Source: Marinomonas sp. TW1 (GTDB taxonomy: Bacteria > Pseudomonadota > Gammaproteobacteria > Pseudomonadales > Marinomonadaceae). Taken from it: DNA of 64,000 bases. This document shows, piece by piece, positions 47,269-56,096 of the stretch; within the stretch, counting starts at the first letter, position 1, and each line of letters begins with the position of its first letter. Position numbers and translations under genes: made by a program. The notes below the pieces were generated by a model. That model saw only the letters and a program-made list of their open reading frames with translations. It did not search any database and had not been told where the DNA came from. The stretch spans positions 1 through 64,000 of the forward strand of contig NZ_JSEE01000016.1 in assembly GCF_001625355.1 (NCBI RefSeq), read 5' to 3'.

Positions 47269-48303
47269 ATGAACGAAATTACCATCATTAAACCAGACGA
47301 TTGGCACTTACATTTTCGTGATGACGACATGTTACTGGAGACGGTTCCAGCGACGGCACGTTGTTTCTCTCGTGCTATTGTGATGCCGAATTTAGTACCG
47401 CCAGTGGTTAATGCAGAGATGGCGATCTTGTATAAAGAGCGTATTTTAGCGTCGCGTCCAGAAGGCAGTGATTTTATGCCTCTGATGACCTTGTATTTAA
47501 CGGATAAAACCACGGTTGAAGACATTCACGCAGCGAAGCAAGCGGGCGTTGTAGCCGTAAAAATGTACCCTGCTGGCGCAACCACTAATTCGGATTCCGG
47601 CGTTACGTCGGTTGAATCTCGTTACCCTGTTTTTGAAGCCTTGGCAGAAAACGATATGTTGTTGTTGATTCATGGTGAAGTGACGCATAACCATGTTGAC
47701 ATTTTTGACCGTGAAAAAGAGTTCATTGATCAACACATGACAAAAATTGTTGAGAGTGTACCGAATCTAAAAGTGGTATTTGAACACATCACCACAAAGG
47801 AAGCGGCTGACTTTGTACTGTCTGCTCGTGAAGGTGTTGCGGCAACCATTACTCCACAACATTTAATGATGAACCGAAATGATATGTTGGTGGGCGGTGT
47901 TCGCCCGCATAACTATTGCTTACCAGTGCTAAAGCGTTCAACGCATCAGCAAGCTTTGCGCGAAGTGGTGGCATCGGGTTCGAATCGTTTCTTCCTTGGA
48001 ACGGATTCAGCGCCACATGCGCGTCATAAAAAAGAAAATGCCTGTGGTTGTGCTGGCTGTTACAGTGCTTGGTCAGCGTTAGAGCTTTATACTCAGGTTT
48101 TTGAAGAGCTTGGCGCCTTGGATAAGTTGGAAGGTTTTGCTAGTTTGCATGGCCCAGATTTTTATGGTCTGCCACGTAACACTGACACAGTGACGCTGAT
48201 CAAAGAAGAGTGGCAAGTGCCAGATAGCATCAACTTAGCGAATGGCGAGCCTATTGTGCCTTTTTATTCTGGCCAAGCAGTGTCCTGGAAGCTAAAAGCT
48301 TAG
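47269..48303 (+). CDS. pyrC: Dihydroorotase
   Basis: A 344-residue class II dihydroorotase, third step of pyrimidine synthesis (carbamoyl-aspartate to dihydroorotate). Zinc ligands: DDWHLHFRDDD (HxH), the carboxylated Lys in AVKMYPAGATTNSDSG, His in LLIHGEVTHNHVDIFDRE, VVFEHITTKEAADFV, and Asp in LGTDSAPHARHKKE. The substrate loop TPQHLMMNRNDML is intact. Length fits E. coli PyrC (348). AAGGGC precedes ATG 47269. A terminator and tRNA-Leu follow. Confidence 0.97.
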   Translation: MNEITIIKPDDWHLHFRDDDMLLETVPATARCFSRAIVMPNLVPPVVNAEMAILYKERILASRPEGSDFMPLMTLYLTDKTTVEDIHAAKQAGVVAVKMYPAGATTNSDSGVTSVESRYPVFEALAENDMLLLIHGEVTHNHVDIFDREKEFIDQHMTKIVESVPNLKVVFEHITTKEAADFVLSAREGVAATITPQHLMMNRNDMLVGGVRPHNYCLPVLKRSTHQQALREVVASGSNRFFLGTDSAPHARHKKENACGCAGCYSAWSALELYTQVFEELGALDKLEGFASLHGPDFYGLPRNTDTVTLIKEEWQVPDSINLANGEPIVPFYSGQAVSWKLKA

Positions 48304-48325
48304 CATTCGATACAGAGAAATACAT

Positions 48326-48360
48326 AAAGCCGAATTCAGTAATGGGTTCGGTTTTTTTTT
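48326..48360 (+). terminator. Terminator of pyrC
   Basis: AGCCGAA...GTTCGGTTTTTTTTT: a short stem with a long T-run. Confidence 0.8.
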
Positions 48361-48390
48361 GTGTGTAGAAAGTAGAAACATATCGAGGAG

Positions 48391-48475
48391 TGGTGCGGAT
48401 GGAGAGACTCGAACTCTCACGCCGTGAAGCACTGGAACCTAAATCCAGCGTGTCTACCAATTCCACCACATCCGC
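48391..48475 (-). tRNA. tRNA-Leu (anticodon UAG)
   Basis: On the minus strand an 85-base class II tRNA: acceptor GCGGATG pairs with CATCCGC, followed by discriminator A and an encoded CCA. D-loop ATTGGTAGAC, anticodon arm CTGGA-TTTAGGT-TCCAG with anticodon TAG (reads CUA and related Leu codons), long variable arm TGCTTCACGGCG, T-arm GAGAGTTCGAGTCTCTC. All class II Leu features are present. It is a single gene with no other tRNA nearby. Confidence 0.97.
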
Positions 48476-48659
48476 ATGTCGTGTAGAGAGCTGGCATATT
48501 ACCGATATTTTTAACGGATGCAAGTGTTTTCATTCGGCTTTGTTTGTAAATATACTCATCGATAAGGTGAATTTATATCGACTATAAACTTACACAGGAA
48601 GCGGTAAAAATGCTTTAATTACACTAGCTTAAGCCATTGTTATAGTTGAGTCTTATTGT

Positions 48660-49391
48660 ATGGAAAGTCGTTCTGTTTCCTTGTTATTAAATCCGTTAGA
48701 TCTTACCACCTTGTTTGTGTTCTTTGCCTGTTGGTGGGGATACGCTTTGTACGCACAATACAACTCTAAGCGACGTGCTTGTCTTGTGAGTGTATTGCAT
48801 CAATTTCGTTTAGCCTGGATGTCGCGTTTGTTAAGGCGAGATAACCGCATTGCTGATGCTTCTGTGATGGCAAACCTTGAGCGCAGTAGCTTGTTTTTTG
48901 CGTCCAGCAGTTTGCTGATTATTGCCGGCTTGTTTACGGCATTTAATTATTCGGAAAAAGCCTTGGGGATCATCTCAGATTTCTATTTGTTGGCGCCGAT
49001 GAGTCAACAAGAATGGGAATTGAAAATTATCGTGTTAGTGGTGATTTTCTCCTATGCTTTTTTCACCTTTACTTGGTCTGTTCGTCAGTACAATTTTTGC
49101 TCTGTATTGGTGGGGAGTGCGCCTTTGGCAACGGAGCGGGGCATTGAAGACAGTGAACGAGAATTGTATGCCAATCATATGGCGCAAATCTGTAGCTTGG
49201 CTGCCAACCAATTTAATTACGGCTTGAGAGCCTATTATTTTGCGATGGCTTTTTGTGGTTGGTTTTTAGGGCCGTATTTTTGTATGGCGGCTAGTGTCAT
49301 GGTGGTGGCAGTGCTGTATCGCCGAGAGTTTCGATCAAAAACGTTTAAAACATTGAGTCGTGGATTAGTGAAGAATTCAAATGCTGCCTAA
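48660..49391 (+). CDS. DUF599 inner membrane protein
   Basis: A 243-residue protein with about four transmembrane segments: LTTLFVFFACWWGYALYA, SSLFFASSSLLIIAGLFTAF, LKIIVLVVIFSYAFFTFTW, and YYFAMAFCGWFLGPYFCMAASVMVVAVLY. Between helices it carries RDNRIADASVMANLERSS and a conserved ERELYANHMAQICSLAANQFNYGLRAYYFA, typical of DUF599. No function is known for the family. The stop overlaps the start of the O-methyltransferase by 11 bases, so the two are co-translated. Confidence 0.85.
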   Translation: MESRSVSLLLNPLDLTTLFVFFACWWGYALYAQYNSKRRACLVSVLHQFRLAWMSRLLRRDNRIADASVMANLERSSLFFASSSLLIIAGLFTAFNYSEKALGIISDFYLLAPMSQQEWELKIIVLVVIFSYAFFTFTWSVRQYNFCSVLVGSAPLATERGIEDSERELYANHMAQICSLAANQFNYGLRAYYFAMAFCGWFLGPYFCMAASVMVVAVLYRREFRSKTFKTLSRGLVKNSNAA

Positions 49392-50082
49392 TTTCCCCAA
49401 ACCGGTTTCCGAAGAAAATCGTCCGGTCAATCGAACGGTGAAAGTGGATGACAGATTGTATGACTATCTGATTAATCATTCTGTTCGTGAGCCATCAGTA
49501 TTGGAAGATTTGCGTCGTGAAACGGCGCAATATCATATGGCGCGTATGGCGCTTTCTCCTGAAGTTGGGCAATTTTTGACGCTCTTGGTGAGCCTACTAA
49601 ACCCTCAAAAAGTAATGGAGATAGGGGTGTTCACAGGATACAGCACCATCTCCATTGCTCGGGGCTTAGGGGGAAACGCCAGCATGTTAGCCATTGATAA
49701 AAAGCAAATGTGGTTGGACATCGCGGGCAAATATCTGGCCAAAGCGGACTTATCCGCAGAGGTAATCACCGTGTGTGCCAATGCATTACAAGTGATGCAA
49801 GAAAAAGTGGAACAAGAAAGTGCAAGTTATGACTTCTTGTTCATCGATGCGGATAAAGCCAATTTACTTAATTACTATGCATTGGGCAAAAAATTATTAC
49901 GACCTGGTGGCTGTATGGTGATTGATAATACACTATGGTGGGGCAATGTCGCTGACGACCGTTTCGATGACAAAGACACGCAAATTGTTCGTCATCTCAA
50001 TGATACCATTCATCAAGATCCAACCGTCACGCTCTCACAGCTGCCAATTGGCGATGGTTTAACCATCGTGCGATTAAATTAG
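49381..50082 (+). CDS. Class I SAM-dependent O-methyltransferase (CCoAOMT-like)
   Basis: A 233-residue protein of the caffeoyl-CoA/catechol O-methyltransferase type. It has the preceding helix ETAQYHMARMALSPEVGQFL, motif I VMEIGVFTGYSTISIARGL, metal-binding DFLFIDADKANLLNYYALGKKLLRPGG and VIDNTLWWGNVAD with the Asp/Asn ligands. Such bacterial enzymes methylate catechol-type hydroxyls with Mg2+; the natural substrate is unknown. It overlaps the DUF599 gene and ends before a strong terminator. Confidence 0.92.
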   Translation: MLPNFPKPVSEENRPVNRTVKVDDRLYDYLINHSVREPSVLEDLRRETAQYHMARMALSPEVGQFLTLLVSLLNPQKVMEIGVFTGYSTISIARGLGGNASMLAIDKKQMWLDIAGKYLAKADLSAEVITVCANALQVMQEKVEQESASYDFLFIDADKANLLNYYALGKKLLRPGGCMVIDNTLWWGNVADDRFDDKDTQIVRHLNDTIHQDPTVTLSQLPIGDGLTIVRLN

Positions 50083-50140
50083 TAAGCTGGTTCATTTAGT
50101 AAATCCTATCAATCTGAATTTCCACAAAAAAATTGTGACT

Positions 50141-50172
50141 AAGCCTCTTGAAATCCACTCAAGAGGCTTTAT
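50141..50172 (+). terminator. Terminator of the O-methyltransferase gene
   Basis: AAGCCTCTTGA-AATCCAC-TCAAGAGGCTTT: an 11-bp perfect stem, short T-run. Confidence 0.8.
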
Positions 50173-50246
50173 CTATGTTGCACATACAGTAAGTGTTACG
50201 CCTTTGGTGAGACCAAAGGTTCATTCAAATAGGAGCAAGTATAAAC

Positions 50247-52175
50247 ATGTCAACTGATACTCAAAAAGAAACGTTAGGGTTTCAGACGGAAGTAAAACAA
50301 CTACTTCATTTGATGATCCATTCTTTGTACTCAAACAAGGAAATTTTTCTACGTGAACTTATTTCCAATGCATCTGATGCGGTAGATAAGCTTCGTTTTG
50401 AGTCTGTCGCGAACGCCGATCTCTTATCTGATGACCCAAATCTACGTGTCCGTGTTGAATTTGATAAAGACGCCGGCACGGTCATTATTGATGACAATGG
50501 TATTGGCATGTCTCGTGAAGAGGCGATTACCAATCTAGGTACCATTGCCAAGTCTGGTACGTCTGCTTTTCTTGAGCAATTAAGTGGCGATCAGAAAAAA
50601 GACAGCCAATTGATTGGTCAATTTGGTGTGGGTTTCTATTCTGCGTTTATTGTGGCTGACAAGGTAACCGTTGAAACTCGCCGTGCAGGTGCTACGGAAA
50701 ACGAAGCGGTACGTTGGGTATCAGATGGCTCTGGTGAATTCACCATTGAAAATATTGATAAAGCCACTCGTGGTACTCGCATTACCTTGCACTTAAAAGC
50801 GGATGAAAAAGAGTTTGCCGACAACTACCGTTTGCGTACTCTCGTGACGAAATATTCTGATCACATTTCCATTCCGGTGGAAATGAAAAAAGTCGTTTAT
50901 CCAGAAATGGATGAAGAGGGCAATCCTAAGCCAGTAGATGAAAACAAAGCGCCTGAGTTTGAAGCGGTAAACTCGGCAAAAGCTTTGTGGACTCGTCCTC
51001 GTAACGACGTAAAAGACGAAGAATACAAAGAGTTCTACAAGCACATTTCACACGATTTCCAAGAGCCGTTGAAATGGTCGCACAACAAGGTTGAAGGGAA
51101 ATTGGAATACACAAGCTTGCTTTATATTCCTTCTAAAGCCCCATACGACCTTTGGAATCGTGACATGCAACGTGGTCTGAAATTGTATGTTCAGCGCGTT
51201 TTCATTATGGACGAAGCAGAAGCTTTCCTTCCACCTTACATGCGTTTTGTGAAAGGGGTTGTCGATTCTAACGACCTTTCTTTGAATGTGTCTCGTGAAA
51301 TTCTACAGAACGACAGTGCTGTGGATTCAATGCGTTCTGCTTTGACTAAGCGTGTCTTGGACATGCTGTCTAAAATGGCGAAGAACGATCCTGAAACCTA
51401 CCAATCTTTCTGGAATGAGTTCGGTAATGTATTGAAAGAAGGCCCTGCGGATGACATGGGCAACAAAGATAAGATTGCTGCTCTAATTCGTTTTAGTAGC
51501 ACGAAAACCGATGCGCCTGAGCAAACGGTTTCTTTGGCTGAATACATTGAGCGCATGGCGGAAGGCCAAGATAAGATTTACTACATCTACGCTGAAAGCC
51601 ACAATACGGCGAAAAACAGCCCTCATCTAGAGATTCTTCGTAAGAAAGGTTATGAAGTTCTGTTGTTGAGCGATCGCATCGATGAATGGATGATGTCTTC
51701 TCTGCAAGAGTTTGACGGCAAATCTTTCCAAGATGTGACTAAAGGTAAGCTTGATATTACGGAAGACGATAGCGAAGAAGCTAAAAAAGAGAAGGAAGAA
51801 AAAGCTGAGCAAATTAAGCCTCTTCTAGAGCGCATGAAAAAAGTGTTGGAAGAGCAAGTTGCCGACGTTAATTCAACGGATCGCTTGACTAACTCTCCTG
51901 CGTGCTTGGTGGTGGGTGAAAACGATATGGGCTTGCAAATGCGTCGTTTGCTTGAGCAAGCTGGCCAAAAACTACCAGACTCTAAGCCAACGTTGGAAGT
52001 GAACCCTGATCATCCAATCGTAGTGAAAATGGATGCAGAAGCTGACGAAGAGCGCTTTTCAGACATGGCTTGGTTGTTGTTCGAACAAGCGACCTTGTCT
52101 GAAGGTGGTCAATTGGAAGATCCTGCGACCTTTGTTTCTCGTATGAACAAGCTGATTGTGCAATTAAGCCAATAA
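50247..52175 (+). CDS. htpG: Chaperone protein HtpG (Hsp90)
   Basis: A 642-residue Hsp90. The N-terminal GHKL ATPase shows [44 protein letters not shown] and [15 protein letters not shown]. Middle domain: [30 protein letters not shown]. The C-terminal dimerisation domain ends [14 protein letters not shown]. An acidic, Lys-rich insertion ([16 protein letters not shown]) lies at about 508-525. It folds client proteins in the cytoplasm under heat and other stress. A good sigma-32 promoter could not be identified upstream. A terminator follows. Confidence 0.98.
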   Translation: MSTDTQKETLGFQTEVKQLLHLMIHSLYSNKEIFLRELISNASDAVDKLRFESVANADLLSDDPNLRVRVEFDKDAGTVIIDDNGIGMSREEAITNLGTIAKSGTSAFLEQLSGDQKKDSQLIGQFGVGFYSAFIVADKVTVETRRAGATENEAVRWVSDGSGEFTIENIDKATRGTRITLHLKADEKEFADNYRLRTLVTKYSDHISIPVEMKKVVYPEMDEEGNPKPVDENKAPEFEAVNSAKALWTRPRNDVKDEEYKEFYKHISHDFQEPLKWSHNKVEGKLEYTSLLYIPSKAPYDLWNRDMQRGLKLYVQRVFIMDEAEAFLPPYMRFVKGVVDSNDLSLNVSREILQNDSAVDSMRSALTKRVLDMLSKMAKNDPETYQSFWNEFGNVLKEGPADDMGNKDKIAALIRFSSTKTDAPEQTVSLAEYIERMAEGQDKIYYIYAESHNTAKNSPHLEILRKKGYEVLLLSDRIDEWMMSSLQEFDGKSFQDVTKGKLDITEDDSEEAKKEKEEKAEQIKPLLERMKKVLEEQVADVNSTDRLTNSPACLVVGENDMGLQMRRLLEQAGQKLPDSKPTLEVNPDHPIVVKMDAEADEERFSDMAWLLFEQATLSEGGQLEDPATFVSRMNKLIVQLSQ

Positions 52176-52192
52176 TCTTAGCGTGTAAAAAT

Positions 52193-52228
52193 GAACCGGT
52201 GTGGTCATTAGACCATACCGGTTTTTTT
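52193..52228 (+). terminator. Terminator of htpG
   Basis: AACCGGTGTGGTC-ATTA-GACCATACCGGTTTTTTT: a 13-bp stem with T-run. Confidence 0.93.
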
Positions 52229-52347
52229 GTGCCTTATAAAAGGATACAGCTGGCATTAGGGCAATAAAAAGACAAAGTGACGTACAGCGTTGCGTTTTCA
52301 AAACGCTCAACGCTAGACTGGACAGACGTTTCTAATGGAGGTGATTT

Positions 52348-53046
52348 ATGTGTCAAGATTTTGATTCTTTGTTTAATAATGTCGAGAGACGTCATTACCA
52401 AAAGCGTACAGAGGCCAGCCAAGTCCCATTGCAGGTTATGATTTGGCCGACTTTCTCGGGCTTGAGTGATTTTGAAAAGCAGTTTGCAGATCGGCTGGCG
52501 GAGCAAGGTTATGCGGTAACGGCGATCGATTTATACGGTCAGGGGCAAAATCCTCACGACTTTGTCGCTAAACAAGCCAAAATGGGAGCCTTGCTGGCCG
52601 AAGCGGAATCTTTGCATGACTTGCAACAGGAATTAACTCAGCAGGCATTACAGGGAGATTCACCCATTGTACACATTGGTTTTTGTTTAGGTGGTCGCTT
52701 GGCGCTGGAAGCGGGTCTGCACTTTGCCGATGTCATTGGTGCGGCAAGTTTTCATGGTGTAATGTCCTTCTATCGTGCGCAATCTCTTGAGCAGGCTAAC
52801 CAGAAGGTGAAACTGATGATCATGAATGGTTATCAAGACCCGTTGGTGAGTGATGAAGACGCGCAATCGGCTAAGCAATATTGGTCAAGCTTGGGGATTG
52901 ATTTTCAATTTTTTGATTTTGGTAATACTGTGCATTCTTTCATGTTGCCAAGTGCCAACAACCCAGGTCAAGCTAGTTTGTTCAATCCATTAGTAGCAAA
53001 GCGCGGTTTTACGTATCTCACTCACTTTTTGGCAGAATTGCACTAA
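52348..53046 (+). CDS. Dienelactone hydrolase family protein
   Basis: A 232-residue alpha/beta hydrolase with GGAGG before ATG 52348. The nucleophile is Cys in HIGFCLGGRLALEAG, the DLH-type elbow, with Asp in MNGYQDPLVSDEDA and His in FGNTVHSFMLP completing the triad. FSGLSDFEKQFADRLAEQGYAVTAIDLYGQG is the usual opening. Classic enzymes open dienelactone in chlorocatechol breakdown, but most genomic relatives have unknown substrates and no catabolic genes are adjacent here. It is convergent with the ABC ATPase gene. Confidence 0.9.
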   Translation: MCQDFDSLFNNVERRHYQKRTEASQVPLQVMIWPTFSGLSDFEKQFADRLAEQGYAVTAIDLYGQGQNPHDFVAKQAKMGALLAEAESLHDLQQELTQQALQGDSPIVHIGFCLGGRLALEAGLHFADVIGAASFHGVMSFYRAQSLEQANQKVKLMIMNGYQDPLVSDEDAQSAKQYWSSLGIDFQFFDFGNTVHSFMLPSANNPGQASLFNPLVAKRGFTYLTHFLAELH

Positions 53047-53072
53047 GTTGTTGACGTCGAATGAAGAGGAAT

Positions 53073-53108
53073 AAAAAAGGCCACTTTTAAAATAAAGTGA
53101 CCTTTTGT
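53073..53108. terminator. Bidirectional terminator
   Basis: AAAAAAGGCCACTTT-TAAAAT-AAAGTGACCTTTT lies between the convergent dienelactone hydrolase and ABC ATPase genes. Confidence 0.85.
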
Positions 53109-53142
53109 GTTGTCTTAAAGCTAAGCGCAATAGACGTGGTTA

Positions 53143-54246
53143 TTATCTCTTTGGAACAGGGCGTTGAATAACGGATTCGCCTTGTTTATTGAATAGATAG
53201 CAATCCTGCTTTCTGATGCCAACTGTGATGTTCTCACCATGGCGAGTCAGATTGCCACCGCTGACCTCAATGGTCAGTTTTTCATTGTCGTATTGGCCGT
53301 ACAGGTAGGTTAGGCCGCCAAGATGTTCCGCCACATCAATGTTGAGATTTAGCGTAAAGTCTACAGTGTCAGTGTCTTCTGTAATGTGCTCTGGTCGAAC
53401 CCCTAACTTTATTTGGCTATTCACTGAAACCTTGCTGATATCAACTGGCAATTGAATGCTTTGTCCCGCGACGGCAATGGTCGCCATATTGTCCGCATCA
53501 ATGCTGGTGACGCTGGCGGCTAAGAAGTTCATTTTAGGGGAACCAATAAAACCTGCCACAAATTCATTGCTAGGGTTGTGGTAGAGCTCTAATGGTGAGC
53601 CAACTTGTTCCACATTACCGGCGCGTAATACGACGATTTTATCCGCCAACGTCATGGCTTCCACTTGGTCATGAGTAACGTAAATCATGGTAGATTTTAG
53701 GCGATTATGCAGTTGTGCAATTTGGATGCGCATGTCAACGCGTAATTCAGCATCTAGGTTAGACAGAGGTTCATCGAATAAGAAAACTTCTGGTTGGCGC
53801 ACAATGGCGCGACCAATGGCGACCCGTTGGCGTTGTCCGCCAGAAAGCTGCTTGGGTTTGCGGTCAAGCAATTCGTTCAATTGCAAAATATTCGCGGCAT
53901 TCGCCACTTGCTCTTTGATCTTTTCGGGTGCCACGCCATTCATTCGCAAGCCAAAGCTCATGTTTTCTTCCACTGTCATGTGAGGGTAGAGCGCATAAGA
54001 TTGGAATACCATGGCCACACCGCGATCCGCTGGTGCCACGTTATTCATGTTAACGTCATTGATCTCAAGGCTGCCTTCGGTGATGTCTTCAAGACCGGCA
54101 ATCAGGCGTAAAAGAGTCGATTTACCGCAGCCAGATGGACCAACAAAGACCACAAATTCACCGTCTTTTAGGTCAAGGTTGACGCCATGAATGGTTTCTA
54201 TGTCATTAAACCGTTTGATGACGTTTGTTAGTTTTATCGTCGCCAT
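53143..54246 (-). CDS. ugpC: Sugar ABC transporter ATPase (MalK/UgpC-like)
   Basis: A 367-residue CUT1-type ATPase. Walker A VGPSGCGKSTLLRLIAGLE, signature QLSGGQRQRVAIGRAIVRQP, Walker B VFLFDEPLSNLDAELR, and switch VTHDQVEAMTLADKIVVL. The C-terminal regulatory domain (about 240-360) has GSPKMNFLAA and KLGVRPEHI. It very likely powers the two permeases at 55221-56947, given the shared regulon, although the gene is on the opposite strand, 17 bases downstream of the IclR regulator. The symbol is by family resemblance; substrate is inferred to be an alpha-galactoside from context. Confidence 0.92.
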   Translation of the reverse strand: MATIKLTNVIKRFNDIETIHGVNLDLKDGEFVVFVGPSGCGKSTLLRLIAGLEDITEGSLEINDVNMNNVAPADRGVAMVFQSYALYPHMTVEENMSFGLRMNGVAPEKIKEQVANAANILQLNELLDRKPKQLSGGQRQRVAIGRAIVRQPEVFLFDEPLSNLDAELRVDMRIQIAQLHNRLKSTMIYVTHDQVEAMTLADKIVVLRAGNVEQVGSPLELYHNPSNEFVAGFIGSPKMNFLAASVTSIDADNMATIAVAGQSIQLPVDISKVSVNSQIKLGVRPEHITEDTDTVDFTLNLNIDVAEHLGGLTYLYGQYDNEKLTIEVSGGNLTRHGENITVGIRKQDCYLFNKQGESVIQRPVPKR

Positions 54247-54263
54247 AATGGACTTTTCCTATG

Positions 54264-55046
54264 CTAGTTAGAGGCCGAAGCCCCCATTCGAATGGATACT
54301 TTCGTACAGGCGTCTTTGACCAGTGTTTGAAAGTGTTGAAAGCGAGCATCATCGACGCGAAATTTCGGAGCGGTGATGCTCATCGCGGCAATGGGTTCAT
54401 GATTGTGATTTAGAATCACTGAGGCGGCACATTGAATACCGTCTTCGTGCTCTTCTAAATCCAAAGAAACGCGGCTACTACGAATTTGGCTTAGTGCTGC
54501 GCGTAATTCAGCCTCGTTTTTTAAAGTGGTTTTGGTGTGTTGAATAAAACTCTGATCTTGGATGGCTTGCGTCAAGTTGTCTTCGTCTAAAAACGCTAAC
54601 ATGGCTTTGCCTACCCCAGTGCAATAAGCTGGGCCTTTTTTACCCACTGCAGAAAACAAGCGCAGACTTTTTTGGCTCTCTAACTTGTCGATGTAAATGA
54701 CTTCACCCCGATCCAAGACCGCCAAGTGAATGGTTTCCCCAGTATCTTGCCAAAGTGCTTTCATTTGATCTGCGGCAATGTCGCGAACATCCATACTGGC
54801 CCAAGCCTGATGGGCTAATTCCAATAAGCCGTATCCTGGATAGTAAAGTTGGCTTTCTTCGTCAAAACGAACTAAACCTTTATCTGCCAGTGACGTAAGA
54901 GTTCGATGTGCCGTGGCTTTCGGTAGCTCTGTTTTATCAACCAATTCGGCAAAACGCAGTGGCACAGGTGTCATGCAAACTTCTTGCAGCAGGCTTAGTG
55001 CTTTATCAAGAGACGAGCCTCCGCTTTTGTTTTCAGGCGCTGACAT
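54264..55046 (-). CDS. IclR-family transcriptional regulator
   Basis: A 260-residue regulator. N-terminal winged helix (about 12-75: LDKALSLLQEVCMTPVPLRFAELVDKTELPKATAHRTLTSLADKGLVRFD) with the recognition helix KATAHRTL. The effector domain (about 90-255) has GETIHLAVLDRGEVIYIDKLES, GKKGPAYCTGVGKAMLAFL, IQCAASVILNHNHEPIAAMSI. It is divergent from the permease gene. The intergenic region contains a palindrome suited to this family. It likely controls the whole galactoside regulon, with a sugar acid such as galactonate or KDGal as possible ligand. Confidence 0.92.
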   Translation of the reverse strand: MSAPENKSGGSSLDKALSLLQEVCMTPVPLRFAELVDKTELPKATAHRTLTSLADKGLVRFDEESQLYYPGYGLLELAHQAWASMDVRDIAADQMKALWQDTGETIHLAVLDRGEVIYIDKLESQKSLRLFSAVGKKGPAYCTGVGKAMLAFLDEDNLTQAIQDQSFIQHTKTTLKNEAELRAALSQIRSSRVSLDLEEHEDGIQCAASVILNHNHEPIAAMSITAPKFRVDDARFQHFQTLVKDACTKVSIRMGASASN

Positions 55047-55122
55047 TGTGTTTCCTTTGTTATTTTTATAGCGATCAAGATCGCGTTGAAAAGTTATCTT
55101 AAAAAATGTTCTGAAATCAGTA

Positions 55123-55151
55123 TTGCAAAAAATGGAACTTTATTCCATTAT
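55123..55151 (+). promoter_or_regulatory. Promoter with IclR-type operator for the galactoside operon
   Basis: AATGGAA-CTTTA-TTCCATT (55131-55149) is a perfect 7-bp inverted repeat with a 5-base centre, resembling the operators of KdgR and IclR (TGGAA...TTCCA, TGAAAC...GTTTCA). TTGCAA (55123-55128) and CATTAT (55146-55151) with 17-base spacing could be the promoter, so the operator would sit in the spacer and block RNA polymerase. It is the only such palindrome seen in the IclR-permease gap. Confidence 0.6.
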
Positions 55152-55220
55152 TTTATTAGGTGAGTGATCTGTCAAGTTTGACGATTCATTATTTAATAAA
55201 AATAAAGAGGTGTGTGAGCC

Positions 55221-56096
55221 ATGCAGAAGTTGCATAGCAAGCAGCAGCAATGGATGCCGGTATTGTTTTTAGCGCCAGCAGTCATTTTGTTTGTGGTCTA
55301 CGTTGTCTTTCCGATTCTTCAAAGTATCTGGTTAAGCTTTTATGAATGGGATGGTATCGGAGAAAAGGTATTCGTTGGTTTTGATAATTACATCGAGCTG
55401 TTCGATGATTATCAATTCTGGGTGGCATTAAAAAATAATGTGTATTGGATGGTGTTCTTTATGCTGGCGCCACCCATTGGTTTAGCCATTGCGCTATTCC
55501 TCAACCAAAAGGTCATGGGGATTCGAGCCGTTAAAGCCATGTTCTTTTTTCCTTTCGTTATCTCGCAAGTTGTTGTTGGCCTTGTTTTTTCTTGGTTCTA
55601 CGACCCCTCATTTGGTTTGTTCAATAAGGCCATTGGCTTATTTGGTATGGAGCCAGTGGCCATTTTATCTGATGAGAATTGGGTGACGTTCGGCATCATA
55701 GTCGCTGGACTATGGCCGCAAATCGCTTACTGCATGATCTTGTATCTCACAGGCTTAAATAATCTCAATCCGGATCAAATCGAAGCGGCTCGTTTGGATG
55801 GTGCTCACGGTTGGAAAATGCTTTGGCACGTAATTTTGCCTCAGTTGCGCCCAGCGACCTTTATCGCTGTGGTGGTAACGGTAATTGGTGCGTTACGTAG
55901 TTTCGACTTGGTGGCAACGATGACCAGTGGTGGGCCGTTTGGTTCTTCAAGTGTGCTGGCCTACTTCATGTATGAACAGTCAATTTTCAATTATCGTGCT
56001 GGTTACGGTGCGGCGATTGCGACTGTGTTGTTCTTGATTATGGATATTTATATTGCCTACTTCTTGTGGCGCATGCTGAAGAGTGAGAAAGCCTAA
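55221..56096 (+). CDS. Sugar ABC transporter permease (MalF/UgpA-like)
   Basis: A 291-residue inner-membrane protein with six hydrophobic helices, starting WMPVLFLAPAVILFVVYVVFPILQSIWLSFYEWDG. The EAA coupling loop is DQIEAARLDGAHGWKMLWHVILPQLRP. It is the CUT1 family partner of the following permease; the ATG of that gene abuts the stop. GAGG at 55207-55210 serves ATG 55221. No substrate-binding protein gene is adjacent, which is unusual for the family. Confidence 0.93.
   Translation: MQKLHSKQQQWMPVLFLAPAVILFVVYVVFPILQSIWLSFYEWDGIGEKVFVGFDNYIELFDDYQFWVALKNNVYWMVFFMLAPPIGLAIALFLNQKVMGIRAVKAMFFFPFVISQVVVGLVFSWFYDPSFGLFNKAIGLFGMEPVAILSDENWVTFGIIVAGLWPQIAYCMILYLTGLNNLNPDQIEAARLDGAHGWKMLWHVILPQLRPATFIAVVVTVIGALRSFDLVATMTSGGPFGSSSVLAYFMYEQSIFNYRAGYGAAIATVLFLIMDIYIAYFLWRMLKSEKA

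Noticed and set aside
50130-50180. Sigma-32 promoter for htpG
   Set aside because: CTTGAAA is part of the preceding terminator stem and no CCCCAT-type -10 element follows at the right distance.
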